This document shows, in pieces, positions 12,640 through 22,900 of a stretch of 64,000 nucleotides of DNA. Below the pieces are notes generated by a model. It searched no databases. It was given only the letters and a program-made list of their open reading frames with translations, and was not told the origin of the DNA. Within the stretch, counting starts at the first letter, position 1; every line of letters starts with the position of its first letter. Source of the stretch: Cyclina sinensis (taxonomy: Eukaryota > Mollusca > Bivalvia > Venerida > Veneridae). The stretch lies in NCBI GenBank assembly GCA_012932295.1, contig JAAONU010000003.1, positions 26,212,361 through 26,276,360 of the forward strand, given 5' to 3'. The translations under genes were made by a program, and so were the position numbers.

Positions 12640-13200
12640 TGAAATTTTTTTGAAATAACTTGGCACAAGTGATCACTATTATGAGACGATGTGCAGAGCA
12701 CAATAATTGGGTTGATCCCCAAAGGTCAATTTCGCACTTAAAGGTCAAGTGTTAAAAGTCTACATTTCGTGTCCGCTCCATAACTTTTAAACCGCAGATT
12801 TTTTTTTGATATAACTTGGCACAAGTGATCACCCTTATGAGACGATGTGCAGAGCGCAATAATTGGGTTGCTACCCACAAGGACAAGGTCACAGTTAAAG
12901 GTCAAATATCCACATTTCACGTCTGCTCTATAACTTACTAACTTGGTTTACGAAAAGTTTTTTAATTACTTTGCACAAATGATCACCACTATGACACGAT
13001 GTGTAGAACCCAACATCCAGGTTGCTACCCCCAAGGTCAAGGTTAAATGTTCTCCATAACTTTTTGACTTTATGGAAGATTTTAAATAACTTGGCACAAA
13101 TAATTGCTATCATGAGACTATGTGCTTATAATATGCATGGCACAACATCAAGGTCATGGTTGGTTAAATGTAAAGAAGTACTCATTCATGTCCGCTGCGG
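12640..13200. repeat. ~155-bp tandem repeat, about 3.5 units
   Basis: Units anchored on 'ataacttggcacaagtgatcac' at about 12,655 and 12,811, 'acaaatgatcac' at about 12,970, and a shortened fourth near 13,086. Each unit carries 'gagacgatgtgcagag' and 'aaggtcaaggt'-type sequence. This is a common style of bivalve dispersed repeat, and the several open frames across it are by-products of the periodicity. Confidence 0.85.
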
Positions 13201-13978
13201 GAGGGGATTTAGCTGTCCTTCAGACTGCCTTGTGTTTTTTTTAATTCCTAACTTTTAAAGCAACCATTATTATTATGCAGGAGCTTCTCCCTATAGGAAT
13301 TCAGACGGTTAGGCTGATTACAGTTATACCAACGGGCTTAAAAAATTAAGATTTATTTCTTGTGAATTAAGAGTTCTGAAGTTATACCTTGTACATAACC
13401 TTTCATTCTCATCTTCTTTCAACATCTCTTTTTGAACCGTGTATTTGTAAAGCTAGGAAAGAATAAGGCGTACTGGGTTTCGAAATATTGGTAACAAATT
13501 CAACGATCGAATTGTAAAATTGATTTCAGAAAAAGACCTATTTTGCCCGCTTTCCCATGTGTGTTCCCTGTCCAATTTAGAATTCGGTTTGTTATAAGAC
13601 ATTTGAAATTGAAGATAAAAGTGTTATCGGTTATAAAGCAGGGCGGATCAGTGGTCGAAGGGTGACGTAAAGGACTTGTAACCCAGTGGTCGCAAGCTCG
13701 AACATTGCTCCTCCACAGACACGCCTAATTGTCTTTCGGTGAGATGATAATCAAACTGAGGCCCAATGTTTTACACTGAGGATAAAAAGAAGAAACCAGG
13801 AGTGTCTCTAGAATGGGATGTTTCCTGTACTTTGCACAATCCCTTGTAGCCTTAACTCTTCAGCGGGCGACGGTTAAATGGGCAACCAATACCAACGTAC
13901 GATAGATAAACTTAAATGTATAGTATAGAGAAAGTGTACAGCTTTTAATAGTAGAGTGACAATTTGGCCGTACGGAAA
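13201..13978. other. Intergenic; possible SINE scrap near 13,640-13,750
   Basis: No gene. Around 13,660-13,710 'gtaacccagtggtcgcaagc' followed by 'tcgaacattgctcc' vaguely resembles tRNA-type A and B boxes, so a decayed SINE is possible. The rest, up to the transposon end, shows nothing recognisable. Confidence 0.3.
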
Positions 13979-14722
13979 GGTGGGGTGGGACTCGTCTGTT
14001 AACAAGGCATGCTATATACCAAAATACTCGTAAGGGTCTGTAGTTTTTCAAAATGCCTGGCTCTCTTGCCGCAGCTGGTGGCGTTTCGAGAAATCCAAGA
14101 TGGCGTCCAAGATGGCCGCCACCTTTGAAACATTACAATTATACTAAACAAATGAATATGGCAGACATGACTCAAGAGATATTGGAAATACAGTGCAATA
14201 ATTTTATAGCTTACATATAGCTTTTGAAAAATGTTTAACTTTGGGAAACAAGAATTACAAGTTCAAGGTCATTTCAAGGTCAAAATAGAAAAAAATGCGA
14301 AAATCTGCAAACTTGCATCACATTTTATTTATTTCTGTGATCTTTTCCCAACAGAACATATTTAAATCACAAAGAATTGACAGTGTATTTCACAAGCATT
14401 CATTAGCTACACATATTTAGCAAAGAATTTCATTAAAATGCATGAAATGCTTTTTCTAACAGTCAATGCTATAATTACCCCACCCACCAATTTTATTAAG
14501 GATATTTTTCATCCACCGACAGGCATACTCTTACCACTCAGTCTGTAATGAATTCTGTTTAACTTTAACATGAGTCAGATATTTATCAAATATTTGCTGA
14601 AATTAACTATAATTAAGCTGTTTAAGATGTGTACTGTTCTAAATCAATTAAAGTATATAATGTGTATACTGTAAGTCAGAAATTGCAGCAACAGTTTGAA
14701 AGGGTACCCGTATTCTGTTTTA
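13979..14722 (+). repeat. Left long terminal inverted repeat of the transposon
   Basis: Pairs with 17,988-18,745. Contains 'aagatggcgtccaagatggc', 'aaggtcatttcaaggtcaaaa' and 'attaccccacccaccaattt', each found inverted on the right. The outermost bases ('ggtggggtggga') are more diverged than the right end, so the exact left boundary is uncertain by about 10 bp. Confidence 0.88.
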
Positions 14723-14730
14723 GGTAGGTT

Positions 14731-14885
14731 GGAGTAGGTGGGACTCTTCTCTTAACAAGGCATGTTATATTCCAAAATACTCATTAGGGTCTTTAGTTTT
14801 CAAAATGTCTGGCTCTTTTTGCCGCAACTGGTGGCATTTCCAGAAATCTAAGATGGCGTCCAAGATAGCTTCCAAGAAAAATTCT
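14731..14885 (+). repeat. Extra internal copy of the transposon terminus
   Basis: Repeats, in the same orientation, the first ~150 bp of the left inverted repeat: 'ggagtaggtgggactcttct', 'ttccaaaatactcattaggg', 'gccgcaactggtggcatttc', 'agatggcgtccaagatagct'. It is more diverged than the outer left end from the right end (for example gtctg to ttctc), and it immediately follows the inner edge of the left repeat. Confidence 0.85.
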
Positions 14886-15589
14886 TAATTTTTGTATATA
14901 AAAATGAGGAAAGATTTTTCACAATAAATATGTATGTATGCTTTTTAAAACTTTTTCTGTAAAAAAAATGTTTAGTGTATGTACAATAAGATAAAAAAAA
15001 TAAAAAAATCAATTCTTAGTACTCATAAAAAAAATTCTGAAGGTTAGAAGGTCAAATTTAGCTTAAAAAATGTGTAAGTACTGGCTGACAATGTTAATGT
15101 TGCAGAATATCATTTATTTTCATACTTATTTTTAATACTTTGATGCAATACAGAGTCTGTACAACGGATATGTCTCCTTTGAAATAAAAAAAAAACGTAT
15201 TTTTTTATCAAATGAAAATTTTGATGATAGCCCTATGTGCGATAACGCAGTGATTTAGCATGAAGAAAAGAAGTGGATTCTTTAAAAAATCTAGTAAGTA
15301 TATATTTTTATTTGTTGTCTCATAATAATATTTTCTGCAGGTCTAGTCTTCCAGAAATTACGTTCACAACCCAGTCTAAAAATTACAATGCTAAAATTTA
15401 TAGGATCAAATTCAAATGGCATTTTTTACATGAGCACCATAAGGTTTTTGTGGCTCCAAGTTTTAAATGTTACCAATGTTAACATAAGAAATATTATGAA
15501 TTATATTTAAGAAAATCATGTTAGTCTGACAAAGAAGCACCACTCTGATTCAGACTTTCATACAGTCATACAATAATGCAGTGGACAGC

Positions 15590-17380
15590 ATGTTTGAATT
15601 GTTTGATGAAACTTTTATTGACCCCTTTTTTCTCATAAATCCTCCATCAAAATTAGTGAACTTTGCTTCTGGTGTTGAAGTCACTGAAGATGGTAAGACA
15701 AGTTTGTTAAACTGTCATGACACAGGTAAAGAAATGCTTCTTAAGTTTGTTTCTGAGCGACTGACACCTGAAGCAGAGAAAAGCTTCTTTGAACTTATGG
15801 CAAGACCCAGTGTGAAGACAATAACCACATCTTCCAGTAAGTCTGTAGTAAAGGCCAAATACAAAGGTATTCTGATCAATGGGTAAGAAATGTATTAACG
15901 GTTGCTAGCAATTAAAGCTTTTAAAAAGGTGCCTCTGGAAAGGGTCTTGTCATTTGAGAACTCAACAGTTCCTCTTAGTTTGTTCACTGATGATGGTGTT
16001 ATGATGTCAACAAAAAAACCTGATTTTCTAGAAAGACTAGAAAACATTTCTGGTTCCCCCTGCAGTGTAAGTACTGTTGAACAGCCTGACTGCATTTTGT
16101 TTGATGGCATGGCCATGATTCAAATGTTGCAGCCTACACCAGGGGTTAAGCTCACATTGCTTCTAAGTTTTGGAAGTACATTCTTTTTCACAGCAATGGT
16201 GCAGACTGTGTGCGTGTTGTGTTTGATAAATATGTTTCAAATAACTTGAAATCTACTCCTCGACAAAGACACGGTGAGATTCAAACTACCTTCATGCGAG
16301 TTGTTATGCAGTACAATATGCCAATGCCTGACTGGAAAAAGTTGTTATCCAGTAGTAGAAGTAAAGCAGAATTAACAAAATTGTACACATGTTACTTGAA
16401 AGAGAACTGTCATGATTTTTTGACTGACACTCAAGAAATCTACATTTCAGGTGGGCTAGGTGATCGTATTCTTAAACTTTAATTTAATGCCATCTTTTTT
16501 CAAGGTATATCAAACCAGGAGGAAGCAGACACCAGACTGCTACTCATCTATGCATGTATGCAAAGTCTAAAGGTTTAAGAAAGGCTGTTGTTTTCATTCC
16601 AGATACTGATGTGTTAATTGGTGTTGCTTATACACCATTTTCCAAAAATTGAGCAGGACAGTCTTTATTTTAGGACTGGCAAAAAATCTGTTTACACAGA
16701 TATGACAAGATACATTCCAGTTCATGTCATATATAAACAACTCCTGTCATGAGGAAGGTCCTGCTGTCACAGGTTGTGACACTTATTCAACATTCTTTGG
16801 TGTTGGTAAGGGCCTTTCAAATCATGAAAAGACATTTTGACAAGTTAACAGAGTTAGCAGACCTTGGATCATGTCCTCGCCTAACACAGAGAGTTAAAGC
16901 AGCAGCGTTGACATTCATTGGGCTGTTGTATGGCTGCAGCTCATGTATATCCCTGAATTCACTCCAAGCAGTGATTGTTGTTGAAAGGTCCAAAACTAAA
17001 CCTCGCAGACTTCCTCCAACTGATGACAGTCTTTTGCTACATCTGCTTCGCTGTCTGTACCAGTTGATGATCTGGAGATCTGCACTAGAGGCAAATGTTG
17101 TTTTGTCCAATCCAACAGAGTTCGGGTATGAAATTGATCCGAACAATGAGATGTATGTTCCCCGATGATGGCTCAGTCTGCTGAGCTGTTAAGTGACCTG
17201 CTGTGCAAATGCAGTGATGACTGCCAGGGCAGTTGTGTTTGCCCCCATAATGAACAGCCAGGCACAAAGGCATGTAAATGTGAAGGTTCTGTTGACAGTG
17301 ATAATTTTTGTAACAATTTGTTCACAACACTGGCAACAATTGATGATGTAACTTCTGAGGATGACACATGTACAAACTAA
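15590..17380 (+). pseudogene. Transposon-borne gene with FEN1/XPG-like (PIN) nuclease motifs and Cys-rich tail, frameshifted
   Basis: Read across frames, the segments line up as one protein. 15,590-15,886 is an N-terminal region; 15,902-16,150 includes CILFDGMAMIQMLQPTPG; 16,200-16,482 includes DCVRVVFDKYVSNNLKSTPR and QEIYISGG. Then come NQEEADTRLLL (about 16,513-16,545), VVFIPDTDVLIGVAY (about 16,585-16,630), GPAVTGCDTYSTFFGVGKG (about 16,757-16,815), and 17,050-17,165. The Cys-rich tail at 17,190-17,285 reads CKCSDDCQGSCVCP and CKCEG. The order EADT, DTD, GCD...G.GK resembles the acidic and GCD..xGxG motifs of FEN1/XPG nucleases; that link is my inference. I recall a widespread 'uncharacterised' family in cnidarians and molluscs with the same signature. 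At least four frame breaks (near 15,886-15,902, 16,150-16,200, 16,550 and 16,645-16,830) show this copy is dead, unless some gaps are introns. Confidence 0.7.
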
Positions 17381-17987
17381 TCTTGAGCTTAGCCCTAACA
17401 GTATGCCCTTGTGGATTCCTTTTATGTCAACAGTTTCTGTTCTCGATAGATCGTAGATTCCTAACAGGCTCTAAAATTATTTTATTTATCATTACTTTCT
17501 GATAATGGTAATGGATAGAAATGATTTTATTATTATGGAAGTTATACAGAAGTTATATGGAAATCCATTGAGACCCCAAATGTTCCATTTTGCATTTTGA
17601 AATGTAAAACATACATGATTACTTAAACTGCTGACTTTGTCACTGTAAACTGTTTGTTGACATATGTTGCTGTTGTTGCACTATATTTTCTAATGATTTA
17701 AATTTTGTTGGACATAGAATGTTTTTAGAATACCAACAAAATACATGGCATATATCAATTTACATGCTGTGCTGTAAATGTGTAACCAAATGAGAAACCG
17801 ACATCGTCCAATGAATAGACCCTAGCTCATACTGCTGAGTTCACCCTAATGATATTTAATAATTAGTAGATTCAATCATGTTTAGTGTTTTGTTTGTTTG
17901 TCTGTATTCTATCAATATATAAAAACAAACAACCAACATATTTAGACTGTTAATATATGCAGCTTAATATATATACAGTGTAAATGA

Positions 17988-18745
17988 AAAACAGAATACC
18001 GGTACCCTTTCAAACTGTCTATTTAACAGAGTAGCTGCAATTTCTGAATTATAGTATACACGTTATATACTTTAACTGATTTAGAACATTACACATCTTG
18101 AACACCTTTATTATATTCAATTTCAGCAAATATTTGATAAATATCTGACTCATGTTAAAGTTCAACAGAATTCATTACAGACTGAGTAGTAAGAGTTTGC
18201 CTGTCGGTGGATGAAAAATATCCTTAATGAAATTGGTGGGTGGGGTAATTATAGCATTGACTGTTTGAAAAAGCATTTCATGCATTTTAATGAAATTCTT
18301 TGCTAAATATGTGTAGCTAATGAATGCTTGTGAAATACACTGTCAATTCTTTGTGTTTTAAATATGTTCTGTTGGGAAAAGATCACAGAAATAAATAAAA
18401 TGTGATGCAAGTTTGCAGATTTTCGCATTTTTTTCTATTTTGACCTTGAAATGACCTTGAACTTGTAATTCTTGTTTCCCAAAGTTAGACATTTTTCAAA
18501 AGCTATATGTAGGCTATAAAATTATTGCACTGTATTTCCAATATCTCTTGAGTCATGTCTGCCATATTCATTTGTTTAGTATAATGGTAAAGTTTCAAAG
18601 GTGGCGGCCATCTTGGACGCCATCTTGGATTTCTCGAAACGCCACCAGCTGCGGCAAGAGAGCCAGGCATTTTGAAAAACTACAGACCCTTACGAGTATT
18701 TTGGTATATAACATGCCTTGTTAACAGACGAGTCCCACCTACTCC
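17988..18745 (-). repeat. Right long terminal inverted repeat of the transposon
   Basis: Inverted partner of 13,979-14,722, ending with 'cgagtcccacctactcc'. Its outer end matches the internal copy at 14,731 better than the outer left end over the first ~12 bases. Confidence 0.88.
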
Positions 18746-19698
18746 AAAAATAAAGGACTTATTATTAGACTGTCACCCTACCATAAAGAATGCAAATAGA
18801 ACACAAACGTTTGAAAACGCCCTGTTCACAGAAATTTCGTTTTAAAAACTTTTTTTCGAGTCGAAATGATAATAAAAATACTAGTTTTCTTATTTGAAAT
18901 TTATTTCAAACTTAAACATAGGTTTCATTTTTCAGATTTATCAACTTCTTTTAGATTATCTCTAGAATTAAATAATTATATTTTGCCTGTACTGATTAGC
19001 TGAAAGTAGGATTATTACAAACTGAGATTTAGATGTTAAGTTTTTTTATCTAATTATTTCTTGTGTGTTACAAGGTTTGATGCATTAATATATTTTTTTC
19101 TTTCTATTTGTATTTAAAATTTTAATGTTTTTACTGTGAAGTATAATGAAATAAATGTTGAAATTAATAAATTTCAAAACTTGCCCAAGAATGCAAAGGT
19201 GCATAAGTGTAATAACTAAGAATAGAATGACAAAATACATATCATAAGACACTTTCTCGGTTCACTTGTCTCCTAATGGATGAGATGTCGAGGCCAAGTG
19301 TCTTCACTAATTAGAAATGTCTCATTTTGATTGGTTGTGAAGTTATACGTCATAGCCTAAAAAACAATGGAATATATTTACAACAAATATGGCCGATGAA
19401 ACAATGTCATGCTTACCAAATATTCATTAGACGCCATATTTTGAAAAAAAAATATTGTATAGTAATCTTAAAAAATGGAAGTGTTTGCTAGATTTAATTT
19501 ATAAAGTGCTATTCACAGAACTGGATAAAAAAGAATTGAGTTTTAGGAATATATACATTCGAATAGAAATAGTGAAAAATTGTCAAACTGCAACGGTTAT
19601 GAGGAAAAGAGAGTTGAATTGTGGTTGTGCGATAACACATATTCAGAGAGAATTTTAACACCATTGTTGTTTCACAAAGAGTCTTTAGATATCAAACA
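18746..19698 (+). promoter_or_regulatory. Upstream region of the receptor guanylate cyclase gene
   Basis: About 950 bp of AT-rich sequence between the transposon end and the cyclase ATG. It should hold the core promoter and 5' UTR if exon 1 is the first exon, but no TATA box or initiator can be singled out against the AT background. The start context is 'aaacaATGa'. A 67-codon open frame at 19,455-19,658 has no recognisable homology and is probably 5' UTR. Confidence 0.3.
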
Positions 19699-19997
19699 AT
19701 GAAAATTAATGATTTGTTTAACCTCTTTAGCGTTTTATATATTCTAACTAAAGCTGTTTATTGTGTAGATCCAAACTTAGTCACGGAATTAGAAAAGCCA
19801 CCAAACGTCCAGACAAAAGCAAGAGATCAAGGTTGCAGACGAAATGTCAAGGCGCCAAACGACAAAGAATTCCGGATAGCATGGCTAGCACCAGAACAAG
19901 AATATCATAATTTCAGTGCTGTGACCAGCGTTGGTGCGGTGAAACTCGCACTTGCCTACATTGTTCAACACGACATATTACATGGATACGGACTCAG
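19699..19997 (+). CDS. Guanylate cyclase exon 1: signal peptide and start of ligand-binding domain
   Basis: Starts at ATG 19,699 with a hydrophobic signal sequence ([20 protein letters not shown]), then [20 protein letters not shown] and [20 protein letters not shown], the opening beta-strand and helix of an ANF-receptor type domain. Donor AG|gtatct, phase 2, joins exon 2 to give [12 protein letters not shown]. Confidence 0.9.
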
Positions 19998-22900
19998 GTA
20001 TCTCTTACACTTAAACACAAATCTGTCCATAATGTTGGAGTAAACATGTAAGGATAATATTCTCTAAACTTAAGAAATGTATTATGTGAAAGGTATTTAG
20101 AGTAAAGTTAGTTGAAGCACAAATTACATCCATGTAAAGTGGTATAGAAATTTGTTTGCCAAAAACATACACGACAAAATCGAAACGAACATTTTTTTCT
20201 ATATTTACATAAAGACAAAATTTGACTCGTAATTAAATTTGATGAATTCAAACTTATTTTTCTTGCAACTACTTTATTTTAGATTCACTATATATTCGCT
20301 TTTCCAGCCGAAACTATACGACAAATTGGTCTATTCTTCTCCTGGCACTATTTTGCCCTCATCTACGACAAGCAAGCCCCGTACGAGTCACTTTTTTACC
20401 AATTAATTTTCAAATGAATATATATATATTCATATGAATTCAAGCTGAGATGATTAAACTAATTAACATTGAGGACGTTCATTTGGGCCTGGATATCTTG
20501 TTTTTTTTCAAGCTGGTTGAAACCTTCATCATATGTACATTTTAATAAGCTTTGATTTTTGCATCAGTTTTGCGCAACCTGAGTTCATTAAATCATCGGA
20601 CGCGAATTTCCAAGGGAACGTGCCTCACTCTTATGTTTGATTTTTAACAAACAGAGTAAGTTTTACTAATAAGCTAACGTCAAATTTGTATACACGTTGA
20701 AATTTAAAATTGAAGTACAATATTCAGATAATTCGTATGCAGAAAGTGACATTGCCCATGTACAAGGAAATAACACAAATGGTAGTCAAACTTTACTAGA
20801 AAATAAAGAAAAAACAAATTAATCAATCAATTTACATTCACAATAGTTAAGAAACAAAACACAAGTCACGTGTGAAGTTTTTACATAAATAACAAATACG
20901 ATAAAACAACAACCTTGTAATTAACAATCCACCTTACAGAAAATGATTGACGTGCTGAATTGACATTTATATATTCGTAAATAATCAAGTGTGTTCTCAA
21001 ATTTTGACCTCGATTTGATACATGACATTACTGATAGATGTAAATTTATCAATGCAAGTCACTCAGGAAATTCATATTTTGCTTTGTTTGATGCTTTTTG
21101 AAGCAAAAGCTTGGGGAGGTACATATTCTTGTAGAGCTAAAGACAAAAATGTTGAAAGCATCTCTAAAAGTGAGTTTCGTGCAGTTGATATTATGTCTCT
21201 TTTTGTAAGCTTGTTACGTCATTTTCGTCGTTGTGTCAGCATTTGTTTTGATACACCACTTTATATATACATTTTAGTAAAAGACCACTGCAAAATAATT
21301 AGAAATTTTCCGAACATAATTTGTATGGGACGCAAAATCTATATAAACTCAAATAATTTAACTTCTACAGTTCTAGAATTACATTATTATTGGGTACGTA
21401 CACAAGACTTTCTGAACCGAGGATGGCAGTTTTATTTTCTCAATCGTGAAAGTATATAACACGCATGCACACCTTCTCAGCACTCTTGCCCAAGACAAAA
21501 AGTGCTGACATTAGTTAATTGACGGTATAACACGTATATAAAGACACCATGGAAATTAGTCAGTTTGTCAGAGGCGTCTTTTGTCATGTACATGTATAAA
21601 AATCATATTCTTATAACTTGTATAATTGCATATAACGTTCATTTTTCTTTAAAACAATATGTAACTGTTTGTAATTGTTCATATGAAAAATAAGCAAGAA
21701 ATAAAATTTGAAAACATGAAAGAATCATTACATGTATGTATAGTATGAGTCACTGGAAGTACAATGTCAGAGAACGGCCGTTTTATAATGTTGGTAGAAT
21801 TTTTGAACAATCCTAATGCTTAGCATATATTTCTTTTGTTGGAATAAATGATATGTATGCCAATTACATACAAAAATATATATTTAAACTTAACTAAAGC
21901 TCCATAATGAGAGCTCACAATTAATGAAATTAAGAGAGCTTTAACAGAACTAAACCTCAGTCCAAATCATCAAAGGTTCAGTTAAGTTCAGATCATCAAA
22001 AGCAAAATTAACGTGTGCAACTTTATTTTTAGAAAGTACTTATGCCATTTATGCGCGCTGTAATTATGTTGTTGCAAACTAAAACATTCTACAGCTTTTT
22101 GAAATTCAATTTAATGCGCGCACTATTTAGAGAGAACTAGCTCCTCTGTCCAGTTAAAATAATGAGGGCTCAGATTATTTAGAGAGAGCTTTGACTGTCT
22201 CAAGACAGATGCAAATATTTCAGTTTGTAGATTTGGCATTCCATATATTTACTTATCTATAATAGCCTGGAACACTAACCGTAAAAAAAATCTTTTTAAT
22301 ACATTTAACTTTCTCACGAAATATAAAGATGCATTTCTAGACTATCCGCCGCCCCGGGGTTTATAAACAATTAATGATTCTTTTCAACGTTGATAATGAC
22401 ATTATGCACTGTTGACAAAATTACAGACTACCTTCTTCAAGTTATATGCACGTGTTGAAATTAACAAGTTGTATGGTGGATAGTTTGTGGCAATTTTTCT
22501 TCCGTTTTTATATTGTACCTGTTGTTGTCAGCATGTATTGTTGTGGCCGTGCTATTTAGTTCGAAGTTATTTGTGCTAAATCGATTTTAATACAAGTTCT
22601 CTCAAATAATACAAATAATAATATCAAAATAAGTTTTTGACGTTTTTACAAACATGACAGCTTTATGACAGCACAAACGAGCTACCGTAGTTATATACAG
22701 TCGATATTTACTTGAACAATTGATTACTAAAAGTCTTGAAAGACCAGTGTAAAATGGGAAACCTTTCTGAATTCAGAATTCATTTTCCAAACGTAAAAGT
22801 CTCAATATTATTTGGTCTAATTGGAGGGAAAATATTTAATAGTGACACACTGACATTATGGTATTCGTCTTTTTCAGTTAACCAGGGTTATTCCAGTGAA

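Larger units (their letters stand above)
8850..12700 (-). repeat. Segmental duplicate (block C) of the laccase locus
   Basis: Decayed copy of about 53,808-57,440. Matches: 8,855-9,180 with 53,811-54,135 (the intron next to the membrane exon; shared 'agattgaaactgaaacgttc'), 10,370-11,150 with 54,825-55,800, 12,170-12,370 with 55,995-56,200, and 12,420-12,510 with 56,265-56,345. It directly follows block A, as the laccases follow the cyclase at the parental locus. The membrane-anchor exon is missing from it. Confidence 0.8.
13979..18745. mobile_element. 4.8-kb transposon with ~750-bp terminal inverted repeats
   Basis: The outer 740-760 bp at each side are reverse complements of each other; for example 'gggactcgtctgttaacaag' at about 13,987 appears inverted at about 18,717-18,736, and 'caagatggcgtccaagatgg' near 14,095 is inverted near 18,605-18,625. 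Between them lies one decayed gene on the + strand (15,590-17,380). The two arms are still highly similar, which suggests recent insertion, yet the gene has several frameshifts. The termini approximate GGAGTAGGTGGGACTC. I could not identify a target-site duplication with confidence. Confidence 0.88.

Noticed and set aside
12380..13258. Several overlapping open frames of 60-120 codons
   Set aside because: They arise from a ~155-bp tandem repeat. Only the 12,512-12,632 minus-strand scrap is homologous to a gene.
20308..20387. Possible alternative exon of the cyclase
   Set aside because: It has an acceptor but no donor, and its phase does not fit exon 1. It stops mid-exon, so it is a relic.
21022..21459. 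145-codon open frame in cyclase intron 1
   Set aside because: No recognisable domain, no splice context and AT-driven composition. Most likely chance.
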